A stretch of 15,841 nucleotides of DNA, taken from the NCBI GenBank assembly GCA_937902905.1, contig CALELW010000051.1:1-15841 (forward strand), given 5' to 3'. This DNA comes from an uncultured Clostridium sp. (GTDB taxonomy: Bacteria > Bacillota > Clostridia > Lachnospirales > Lachnospiraceae). Shown here piece after piece: positions 1 to 8,000 of the stretch. Every line of letters begins with the position of its first letter. Position 1 is the stretch's first letter. The notes under the pieces are model-generated. The model saw only the letters and a list, made by a program, of their open reading frames with translations. It was not told where the DNA came from and did no database searches. The position numbers and the translations under genes are program-made.

Positions 1-908
1 GATACCAGTTTTTTAAGGTTTATGATGAGAGCCAGTTAGAATACATTGTTGTGGCAAAGGGAGAGGCCGAGGATGTATATATGATTGGAAAGATTGTTGT
101 ATTCCAGATTCAGAACTTATTAGTTGCCTATAAAGAACGTTATGACAAAGATAACTTTATTAAGAATCTTTTGCTCGATAACCTCCTTTTGGTTGATATT
201 TTTAACCGGGCGAAGAAACTTCACATTGAGATGAATGCGCGACGGGTTGTTTATATTGTAGAGACAAGTAAGGAAAAAGATAATGGTGCCTTGGAGACTG
301 TTCGCAGTATGTTTGCCGGTGGCAACAAGGATTTCATTACGGCGGTGGATGAGAAAAACATCATTATTGTAAAAGAAATTAAGGACAAAGATACTTACGA
401 GGATTTGGAGAAAACGGCACAGGTTATCGTAGATATGTTAAATACTGAGGCGATGGTACGTGTCCGTGTGGCGTTTGGAACGATTATCAAGGATATCAAG
501 GAAGTTTCAAGGTCCTATAAAGAAGCGAAGATGGCACTGGATGTTGGAAAAATCTTTTACAGTGACAAAAAGGTAATGGCGTATAGTAATCTGGGAATTG
601 GACGGCTGATTTACCAGCTTCCGCTGCCACTTTGCAAAATGTTTATTAAAGAAATTTTCGATGACAACACACCGGATAATTTCGACGAAGAAACCTTGAC
701 GACGATTAACAAGTTCTTTGAAAATAACTTAAATGTTTCGGAGACATCGAGACAGCTTTACATCCATCGAAATACGCTTGTTTACCGTTTGGATAAACTG
801 CAAAAGAGCACCGGACTTGATTTGCGTGTGTTTGAGGATGCGATTACATTCCGCATTGCATTGATGGTTGTGAAGTATATGAACTATTTGGAGACCATTG
901 AGTATTAA
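1..908 (+). CDS. CdaR/PucR-type helix-turn-helix regulator, 5' end cut by the window
   Basis: The reading frame is open from the first complete codon at base 3, so the true start lies upstream and about 301 C-terminal residues are visible. The middle part, with a glycine-containing VRVAFG stretch followed by SYKEAKMAL, resembles the degenerate GGDEF-like domain of CdaR/PucR regulators. The last ~60 residues carry the diagnostic PucR C-terminal helix-turn-helix: NLNVSETSRQLYIHRNTL, then YRLDKLQKSTG and DLRVFEDA. Family members bind DNA and often respond to small metabolites; the ligand here cannot be told. ftsE begins 22 bases after the stop with no terminator between, so the regulator may be co-transcribed with the division genes. 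A GTG at 51 is possible as a start but the upstream codons read as coding. The domain call is secure, the role is not. Confidence 0.85.
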   Translation, partial: YQFFKVYDESQLEYIVVAKGEAEDVYMIGKIVVFQIQNLLVAYKERYDKDNFIKNLLLDNLLLVDIFNRAKKLHIEMNARRVVYIVETSKEKDNGALETVRSMFAGGNKDFITAVDEKNIIIVKEIKDKDTYEDLEKTAQVIVDMLNTEAMVRVRVAFGTIIKDIKEVSRSYKEAKMALDVGKIFYSDKKVMAYSNLGIGRLIYQLPLPLCKMFIKEIFDDNTPDNFDEETLTTINKFFENNLNVSETSRQLYIHRNTLVYRLDKLQKSTGLDLRVFEDAITFRIALMVVKYMNYLETIEY

Positions 909-930
909 TTGACGAGAGAGGTTTTGTATC

Positions 931-1647
931 ATGGAAACAAAGAAAAAGGTGATACCTATTATTGCGATGGATCATATCAGTAAGCAGTATTCTACAGGTG
1001 TGGAAGCGCTAAGTGATGTATCCATTCGCATTAATAAAGGCGAATTTGTATTTGTAGTTGGTAAAAGTGGATCTGGCAAGTCCACTTTTATTAAATTGCT
1101 TTTAAAAGAGTTAAATCCGACCGAAGGCCGTATATTTGTCGGTGGCAGACAGGTGACAAATTTGAAGCGCAAACAGGTTTCTTTATACCGGAGAAAAATT
1201 GGTGTGGTATTTCAGGATTTCCGCCTGTTAAAGAATAAGACGGTATTTGAAAATGTTGCCTTTGCGCAGGAAATCATCGGCATGACAAAAAGAGATATTG
1301 CAAGAAATGTTCCGATTATGTTAGAGATGGTTGGACTAAAAGGGAAAGAGAAGATGTATCCGCACGAATTATCCGGCGGAGAGCAGCAGCGTGTAGCGAT
1401 TGCCAGAGCGCTGATTAACCAGCCGACCATTTTGCTGGCGGACGAGCCGACGGGAAACCTTGACCCAAAGACGGCATGGGATATTATGATGTTATTGGAG
1501 GAAGTAAATAAAATGGGAACAACGGTTGTTGTTGTAACTCATAATAATGACGTTGTGGATGTCATGCAAAAGCGTGTTATAAATTTAGAGGATGGCGTTT
1601 TGGTAAGAGATGAAAAGAAAGGTGGTTATCAGGTTGAAGGGGATTAA
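931..1647 (+). CDS. ftsE: FtsE, ATPase of the FtsEX cell-division ABC complex
   Basis: This is the cytoplasmic ATPase that pairs with FtsX and couples ATP hydrolysis to control of peptidoglycan hydrolases at the division site or sidewall. Visible motifs, numbered from the ATG at 931: Walker A GKSGSGKS (44-51), Q-loop VFQDFR, ABC signature LSGGEQQR starting at 147, Walker B ILLADEPTG with D171/E172, and the H-loop histidine at 204. The Y-S-T-G-V-E-A-L segment near residue 20 is typical of FtsE A-loops. Length is 238 residues; a shorter version from Met13 would be closer to the usual ~228, but the GAGAGAGG ribosome site at 914-921 favours the first ATG. Its 3' end overlaps ftsX, a sign of translational coupling. 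Confidence 0.96.
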   Translation: METKKKVIPIIAMDHISKQYSTGVEALSDVSIRINKGEFVFVVGKSGSGKSTFIKLLLKELNPTEGRIFVGGRQVTNLKRKQVSLYRRKIGVVFQDFRLLKNKTVFENVAFAQEIIGMTKRDIARNVPIMLEMVGLKGKEKMYPHELSGGEQQRVAIARALINQPTILLADEPTGNLDPKTAWDIMMLLEEVNKMGTTVVVVTHNNDVVDVMQKRVINLEDGVLVRDEKKGGYQVEGD

Positions 1648-2545
1648 TTTATTTTTTCACAGTATCAAACAAGGACTTGCGAATCTGAGAAAAAACCGTA
1701 TGTTTACCCTGGCATCCATGGGAACGATTGCGGCCTGCCTTTTTGTCTTTGGCTTGTTTTATTTTGTGCTCAGTAATTTTCAGAATATTCTTCACTCGGC
1801 AGAACAGTCGGTGGGGATTTCTGTGTTTTTTGAAGAAAATCTTTCTGAAAAACAGATTGCTGATATTGGACAAGAAATTGAGAAAAGAGATGAAGTCGAG
1901 CGGGTGGAATACATCTCTGCTGCACAGGCATGGGAAGATTTTAAACAGGAAAACTTTTCTAAGACCCCGGAACTGGCAGAGAGTTTTGGTGATGATAACC
2001 CGTTAGCGGATTCTGCATCTTATGCGATTTACTGCAAGGATTTAGAACGACAGTCTACGTTAGTAGAATACCTAAAAACCGTGAAAGGAATTCGACGGAT
2101 TAAGGAAGCGGATGAAATTGAAGAAGGCTTTTCGAGCGTTAATAAACTGGTTGGTGGAGTGTCATTGGTACTGATTGTTGTGCTTTTGCTTGTATCCGTA
2201 TTTTTGATTCATTCGACAATTGCAACCGGAATTGCCGTAAGAAAACCGGAAATTGCGATTATGCGTCTGATGGGAGCGTCTGACTTTTTTATCTGGGCGC
2301 CGTTTATTGTGGAAGGCGTAGTGATTGGTTTGATTGGCTCAATTATTCCCCTTATTGTGCTGGGAATTTCGTACGGACGGATTCTTACTTATATAACAAC
2401 ACATTTTTCTCTGTTTTCGGAGGGGCTTGCTTTCCTTACGACAGGGGAAGTTTTTGTGATGTTAGTTCCGATTTCACTGATTTTGGGTGTTGGAATTGGA
2501 TTCTTTGGCAGTTTTATTACGGTGCGGAGAAATTTAAATATTTAG
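1634..2545 (+). CDS. ftsX: FtsX, membrane subunit of the FtsEX complex
   Basis: This is the transmembrane partner of FtsE; its extracellular loop binds and activates cell-wall hydrolases or their regulators. Starting at TTG 1634 gives 303 residues. TM1 is about 26-47, a large extracellular loop about 48-165 follows, and three more helices lie near 172-195, 219-247 and 273-297, the standard FtsX topology. The cytoplasmic N-terminal motif with LANLRKNRMFTLAS is characteristic. I chose the TTG because AAAGGTGG at 1618-1625 sits 8 bases before it. An in-frame ATG at 1610 would add 8 residues but lacks a convincing ribosome site. The start lies inside ftsE, overlapping it by 14 bases. The secreted M23 peptidase encoded 12 bases downstream is the probable client. 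Confidence 0.94.
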   Translation: MKGINLFFHSIKQGLANLRKNRMFTLASMGTIAACLFVFGLFYFVLSNFQNILHSAEQSVGISVFFEENLSEKQIADIGQEIEKRDEVERVEYISAAQAWEDFKQENFSKTPELAESFGDDNPLADSASYAIYCKDLERQSTLVEYLKTVKGIRRIKEADEIEEGFSSVNKLVGGVSLVLIVVLLLVSVFLIHSTIATGIAVRKPEIAIMRLMGASDFFIWAPFIVEGVVIGLIGSIIPLIVLGISYGRILTYITTHFSLFSEGLAFLTTGEVFVMLVPISLILGVGIGFFGSFITVRRNLNI

Positions 2546-2557
2546 GAAGTGATAAAG

Positions 2558-3751
2558 ATGAGAAGAAAATGGCTGTTGTGCGGTATATTGTGCGGCGTTG
2601 TGTCGCTTTCTGTGTTTGGACAAAATGTAGGTGCCACAAACTATGACAAAGAGATTAAAGAAACAGAAAAACAGCAGAAAGAATGGGAAAACAAGGCGGA
2701 TAGTCTGCAAAAGGAAATCGAGGAGATTCAGGCAGATAAAGACGATACCTTAAAATATATTGAGAAGTTAGATAAAAAGACGGCATCTCTGGAAGAAGAA
2801 TTAGAGAAACTTCATGCACAGGTTACGTCGTCTGAAAAAAAGTTAAAAGCAATTCAGAAGGAATTAGCAAAGGCACAGACGGAGAAAGAAAAGCAGTATA
2901 CGACGATGAAGCGGCGCATAAAATATATGTATGAAAATGGAAATCAGGAATATCTTGATATTATATTTGGAGCAAAAAGTATTTCTGATTTGTTGAACCG
3001 CTCAGAGTATGTTGAAAAAATTTCCGAATATGATAATAAAGTGTTTGCGCGTTTTCAGAAGGCAGCACTTACGGTGCAGCAAAAGGAGGAACAGCGTGAA
3101 CGGCAGACAAATGAGTTAAAGGACTTGGAAAACAAAACAAAGGAAGAAAAGCAGGCGGTATCCGAGCTAAAAGCGGATAAGAAAAAAGAATTGGATAAGA
3201 TTGATAAAGCGATGGAAAAATCGCAGGATAAAGTAAGCGAGTATACGAAAAAAGCGTTGGAAGCGGAAAATCAGGTGGAAGCGCTGCTTCAGAAAAAGCA
3301 GGATGAGATTGACCGTGAAATGGCAGCAGGCGGCGGAAATTCCGGCGGCAGCACGACAGGACTTGGCTGGCCGTTAAAAGGTGGCGCCGGACGTATTTCT
3401 TCCGGATTTGGCGGCAGAAAAAGTCCGACTGCGGGTGCCAGCACATATCATAAAGGTGTGGATTTGGCAGCACCTTCGGGAACCCCGATTTTAGCAGCCG
3501 GCAGCGGAAAAGTTGTGACCGCCACGTATAGTTCGAGTGCGGGAAATTATATTATGATTTCGCATGGCAGCCGTTTGTATACGGTATATATGCACTGTTC
3601 CAGACTTGCAGTCAGTGCCGGAAAACAGGTAACAAAAGGACAAGTAATCGGGTATGTCGGCTCGACCGGTATATCAACCGGTGCACATCTTCATTTTGGT
3701 GTTACAAAAAATGGAAGTTATGTGAATCCGTTAAATTATATTTCGAGATAA
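2558..3751 (+). CDS. Secreted coiled-coil M23 peptidase, probable FtsEX-controlled peptidoglycan hydrolase
   Basis: The predicted product is 397 residues: a signal peptide (about 1-29, ending near VGA), a long charged coiled coil (about 30-260), a Gly/Ser-rich linker, and a C-terminal LytM/M23 domain. All expected zinc and catalytic residues are present: H298 and D302 (HKGVD), H346 (YMHCS), and H377/H379 (HLHFG). M23 enzymes cut peptide cross-links in peptidoglycan. The layout matches EnvC and similar FtsEX partners, but EnvC has lost its metal ligands while this one has not, so direct hydrolysis is likely. The coiled coil would be the part that contacts the FtsX loop (inference from location). 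I prefer ATG 2558, which has GGAAGTG 6 bases upstream; the GTG at 2549 lies inside that ribosome site. Confidence 0.92.
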   Translation: MRRKWLLCGILCGVVSLSVFGQNVGATNYDKEIKETEKQQKEWENKADSLQKEIEEIQADKDDTLKYIEKLDKKTASLEEELEKLHAQVTSSEKKLKAIQKELAKAQTEKEKQYTTMKRRIKYMYENGNQEYLDIIFGAKSISDLLNRSEYVEKISEYDNKVFARFQKAALTVQQKEEQRERQTNELKDLENKTKEEKQAVSELKADKKKELDKIDKAMEKSQDKVSEYTKKALEAENQVEALLQKKQDEIDREMAAGGGNSGGSTTGLGWPLKGGAGRISSGFGGRKSPTAGASTYHKGVDLAAPSGTPILAAGSGKVVTATYSSSAGNYIMISHGSRLYTVYMHCSRLAVSAGKQVTKGQVIGYVGSTGISTGAHLHFGVTKNGSYVNPLNYISR

Positions 3752-3767
3752 TGGAGGATAGTTAAAG

Positions 3768-4973
3768 ATGAGGAAAAGACGAGGCAGTGGTTTTTTTGCT
3801 GGAATATTTGTTGGTGTATTGTTTTCTATGACATTTTTTCTTGTCATGTATTTTTTAGATATACAGATTCTGCCGGCGTCCTCTCTTGCGTCGGATATTA
3901 GAAACCGCGCAGAAGTTGTGGAATCGTACATTGACAGCTATTACTGGAAGGACGATGTGTCTGACCAGACGATTTCGGAATATGCCGCCAAAGGAATGGT
4001 AGCGGCACTTGGCGATAAGTATTCAGCGTATTTTACCAGTGAAGAATTAAAAAGCAGTATGGAAGATGTAGAGGGAGATTACGAGGGAATCGGTGCAAGC
4101 GTGCGCTACGATGAAAAAACAAAAAACAAGACGATTCAGGAAGTGCAGAAAGGCAGACCGGCACAGAAAGCCGGATTAAAAGCCGGAGACATTCTGCTTT
4201 CGGTAAATGGCGAGGATGTAACAAAATTATCGTTAAATGATACCATTCAGAAGATTAAAGGAAAAGAAGGAAAAAAATCAGAACTTGTTGTTTTGCGGGA
4301 AGAAAATGGAGAAAAGACAAAGAAAAAAATTACGGTGATTTGTGAAAAGATTGTCAATCAGACGGTTACGCATCGGATGTTGTCTGGGAAAACCGGTTAT
4401 ATTGCCATTACTTCTTTTACAAAGGAAACGGTAAAGCAATATGAGAATGCACTTTCTGACTTAGAGAAAAAGGGACAGAGGGGATTGATTGTGGATTTGC
4501 GAGACAATGGCGGCGGCTCACTGACCGCGGTTGTGGACATTCTTGACCGGATGCTTCCAAAAGGAAAACTGATTACAGAAAAAAATAAAGTAAATGGTGA
4601 TAAAGTATATACCTCAACCGATGAAAAACATTTTGATAAGCCGGTGGTGGTTTTGATTAATGGGGGAAGTGCCAGTGCTTCGGAAGTCTTTGCCGGCTGT
4701 ATGCAGGACCGCAAAGCAGCTTCGTTAGTTGGCGTGAAAAGTTTTGGAAAAGGAATCGTGCAGACTATTTTTTCTCTGGAAAAATCGTGTGGCGGGGGAA
4801 TTAAACTGACAACCGGGGAATATTTGCTGCCAAGCGGCAGATGTATTCAGGGTAAAGGACTAACTCCGGATGTGGAAGCAAAGAATCCTTCCGATTTGAA
4901 ACAATTCGGTGGAAAAGACGATTACCAACTGCAAAAAGCAGTGGAAGTGATAAATGAAAAAACAGCCGATTGA
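3768..4973 (+). CDS. S41-family C-terminal processing protease with PDZ domain (CtpA/CtpB type)
   Basis: This 401-residue protein has one N-terminal membrane helix (about 9-31), a helical region, a PDZ domain (about 104-190) and an S41 catalytic domain. The Ser-Lys dyad is visible: S303 inside GSASASE (301-306) and K328 in SFGKGIVQ, 25 residues apart as in Tsp and CtpB, with Q332 as the usual third residue. Such proteases sit outside the membrane and clip substrates at exposed C termini. In Bacillus subtilis ctpB also lies next to ftsEX and acts in sporulation signalling; a similar role is possible in this spore former but unproven. GGAGG at 3753-3757 precedes the ATG. The gene is 16 bases downstream of the M23 gene and ends the first cluster. 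Confidence 0.94.
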   Translation: MRKRRGSGFFAGIFVGVLFSMTFFLVMYFLDIQILPASSLASDIRNRAEVVESYIDSYYWKDDVSDQTISEYAAKGMVAALGDKYSAYFTSEELKSSMEDVEGDYEGIGASVRYDEKTKNKTIQEVQKGRPAQKAGLKAGDILLSVNGEDVTKLSLNDTIQKIKGKEGKKSELVVLREENGEKTKKKITVICEKIVNQTVTHRMLSGKTGYIAITSFTKETVKQYENALSDLEKKGQRGLIVDLRDNGGGSLTAVVDILDRMLPKGKLITEKNKVNGDKVYTSTDEKHFDKPVVVLINGGSASASEVFAGCMQDRKAASLVGVKSFGKGIVQTIFSLEKSCGGGIKLTTGEYLLPSGRCIQGKGLTPDVEAKNPSDLKQFGGKDDYQLQKAVEVINEKTAD

Positions 4974-4978
4974 GTAAA

Positions 4979-5006
4979 AGACACAAAAATTTCACATTTT
5001 GTGTCT
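4979..5006 (+). terminator. Hairpin after the S41 gene, weak or minus-strand terminator
   Basis: A perfect 10-bp inverted repeat, AGACACAAAA (4979-4988) and TTTTGTGTCT (4997-5006), encloses an 8-base loop just after the S41 stop codon. On the + strand there is no U-tract after it, only CTCCTAGAG. On the - strand it is followed by TTTACTC. It marks the boundary between the two transcription units, but termination on the + strand may be partial. Confidence 0.5.
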
Positions 5007-5015
5007 CTCCTAGAG

Positions 5016-5045
5016 TTGCGTTAGCGAATCAAACGGTGTTATACT
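5016..5045 (+). promoter_or_regulatory. Sigma-A-like promoter for the RND exporter gene
   Basis: TTGCGT (5016-5021) and TATACT (5040-5045) are separated by 18 bases and lie about 40 bases before the exporter start codon, right after the hairpin that closes the previous unit. Four of six bases match the -35 consensus and five of six the -10. It is the best promoter in the gap and would drive the exporter and probably murI and the genes behind it. Confidence 0.55.
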
Positions 5046-5046
5046 C

Positions 5047-5057
5047 GACTAATAGTC
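5047..5057. promoter_or_regulatory. Palindrome at the predicted transcription start, possible operator
   Basis: GACTA-A-TAGTC is a perfect 11-base palindrome placed immediately after the -10 element, over the expected start of transcription. That is where repressors of the MarR or TetR families commonly bind in front of exporter genes. No such regulator gene is in the window, so the assignment rests on position and symmetry only. Confidence 0.35.
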
Positions 5058-5085
5058 ATTTAAGAAAAAGGGAGGAACTTTCAGA

Positions 5086-8000
5086 ATGTTATCAAAGTTC
5101 AGTGTTCGTAAACCATTTACCGTATTAGTTGCGGTTGTTATATGTCTGGTACTCGGATTTTTGTCATTTCAGAATATGAGTACGGATTTTCTTCCAAATA
5201 TGGAATTTCCGTATGCGCTTGTTATGACTACATATCCGGGAGCAAGTCCGGAAGAAGTAGAAAAGGCTGTTTCCGAACCGGTGGAGCAGGCAATGGAGCG
5301 CATCAATAATGTCAAAGAACTGCAATCCATTTCCATCCAGAATATGTCAATGGTTGTTATGTCATTTAATGATGGAACGGATATGGGTTCTACAGTTGTA
5401 GATATGAGAGAAAGCCTTGATATGGTGACATCGCAGTTTGATGATTCCATCGGAAGTCCGACGATTATGAAAATGAATCCGGACATGATGCCGATTATGG
5501 TAGCAGCACTGGATTATGATAAATTAGACAGTGCGGAGGTAACGAAAAAGGCGGAAAAAGAAATTATTCCGGAATTAGAGAGTGTGGAAGGTGTTGCCTC
5601 TGTCAACGAATCCGGTTCCATTGAGAAAAAGATTCAGGTCATTATTCAGCAGGATAAGATTGACAAGATGAATGAACTTGTGCAAAAGGCAATTGAAGGC
5701 AAATTAAGCGATGCACAGGATAAGATTGATGAAGGAAAGAAAAAGCTGGAAAATGGCAAAAACAAATTAAAGAATGGAAAAGAAACCGCCGCCGATAAGA
5801 TGGCGAAGGGAGAGACAAAACTTAGTCAGGCATCGGATAAAATTAAGGATGGCTTGAAAGTTATCAATGAAAATATTACGAACATTAAAAAGCAGCAGGC
5901 GACGCTTAAAAAGAGCGAAAAACAGTTAAATTCAGGACTTGCCTCGCTCGCTGCGAATAAGACAAAACTGACAAATACAATTAAGACGCTGACGGCGACA
6001 CAGACGCAGCTTACGACGCTGAAGACGACACTTGAAAAACTGAAAGTTCAGGAGACTTCTCTGAAAACACAGCTTGAGAATACCGGCGGAAATTCACAGG
6101 AACTGAGTACTTCTTTAGCATCGGTTCAGGCACAGTTACAGGTTGTCCGTGGTAAATTGAAAGATGCCGGTATTACGGAGGAAATGCTTCCGTCCAAGGT
6201 AAACGAAGTGAATATGGCACTTACTTCAGCAAACAGTGGACTTAAGCAGGTGGAAACCCAGGAGAAAACACTGGCGAAGAATAAAGCAAAAATTACAGCG
6301 GCAAAGAAAAAAATCAATGCCGGTCTGAAAAAACTCAATGCAACAAAGAAGAAATTAGAGAAAGGTCAGATTTCGACAACGGAAGCGACCGAACAGTTAA
6401 ATAAACAGAAAATTCTTTCCAGTATCCAGTTAAGTGTTTCGGAAGCGCAGATGGACAATGGAAAAAGTAAGTTAGATGAAGCAGATAAACAGTTAAAGGA
6501 TTCGAAAAAAACGACAAAAAGTAATGCGAACCTGAAAAAAATCATTACAAAAGAAATGGTTGAAAATGTATTAAAAGCGCAGAACTTTGATATGCCGTCC
6601 GGTTATATTACCGAAGGAGATGCCTCTTACCTCGTACGTGTAGGAGATAAGATTCAGTCTGAGAAAGAAATCAAAAACCTCGTTGTCTGCGATATGGATT
6701 TGGATGGTTTAGACCCGATTAAACTTTCGGATGTGGCAGATATTGCGGTTACGGATAACTCAGATGATGTGTATACCGTAGTAAACGGCAACCCGGCGGT
6801 ACTTGTTACCTTACAGAAACAGTCCGGATTTTCAACCGGAGACGTAACGAGTGCACTGACTGACCGTTTTGAAAAACTGCAGAAAGACAATCAGGGACTG
6901 CATGTTTCTGTTTTGATGAATCAGGGTGTGTACATTGACCTTGTAGTGGATGCTGTAGTGCAAAATCTTTTGCTTGGTGGTTTGCTTGCAATTTTGATTC
7001 TGCTGTTTTTCCTGCGTGACTGGCGGCCAACCTTTATCGTTGCCTGCTCGATTCCGCTCAGTGTAGTTGCGGCAGTTGTAGCGATGTACTTTAGTGGTGT
7101 AACACTGAATATCATTTCCTTATCCGGTCTGGCACTCGGTGTTGGTATGCTTGTGGATAACTCGGTTGTCGTAATTGAAAATGTCTTCCGCCTTAAGCAG
7201 CAGGGGATTTCAACGAAGCGTGCGGCAATTGAGGGGGCCAGCCAGGTAGCAGGTGCCATTGTGGCGTCTACTTTGACAACAGTTTGTGTGTTCGCACCGA
7301 TTATCTTTACAGAAGGTGTGACAAAGCAGTTGTTCGTCGACTTGGCACTTACCCTTGCTTACACACTGGGAGCAAGTCTTCTTGTAGCACTTACCTTAGT
7401 TCCGGCAATGTCTGCCGGATTGATTAAGAGAAAGCCAAAGAAAGAGTCAAAAATTATTGCGGCAGTCCAGCGGGCGTATGGCAGGGCAATTAAATGGGTG
7501 CTGCGGTTTAAGTGGCTTGTTCTGGCTGGCTCCGTTGTTCTCCTTGTATTGTTTGCGGCATTGGCAGCCGGCAGAGGATTTTCTATGATGCCGGATATGG
7601 AAAGTACGCAGATGACGGCTACGCTTACGATGGATAATGGAACAAAACTGGCAGATACGAAAAAAGCGTCCAATCAAGTGGTTGAAAAAATCCGTGAGAT
7701 TCCGGATGTTGAGTCGGTTGGTGCTTATACAGGAACGGGTTCATCCATGTCGATGCTTACCGGTTCCGGCGGTGAAAATACCGTAACGATGTACATCATT
7801 TTGAAAGATGACAGGCAGTTAAGTAATGAAGAAATCACAAAACTGATTACGGAAAAAACGAAAAATATTGAGGGAGAAGTAGAAGTAAATGCTTCTGCGA
7901 TGGATATGAGTGCCCTGATGGGCGATGGCGTCACCATCAATATTAAAGGAAAAGATTTGGATAAATTGCAGACGATTTCGGAAGACATGATGAAGAAACT

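Noticed and set aside
1610..1612. ATG as the start of ftsX
   Set aside because: No good ribosome site precedes it, whereas AAAGGTGG has ideal spacing to TTG 1634 and the protein then begins in the usual FtsX manner.
3069..3473. 134-residue open frame on the - strand
   Set aside because: Antisense shadow of the coiled-coil M23 gene, rich in Pro, Phe and Leu as expected from reversed Lys/Glu codons.
5700..6500. Tandem repeat or foreign insertion in the RND gene
   Set aside because: The segment is Lys/Gln/Leu-rich with heptad-like spacing but I see no exact DNA repeats, no target-site duplication and no change in base composition, so it reads as a protein domain and not a mobile element.
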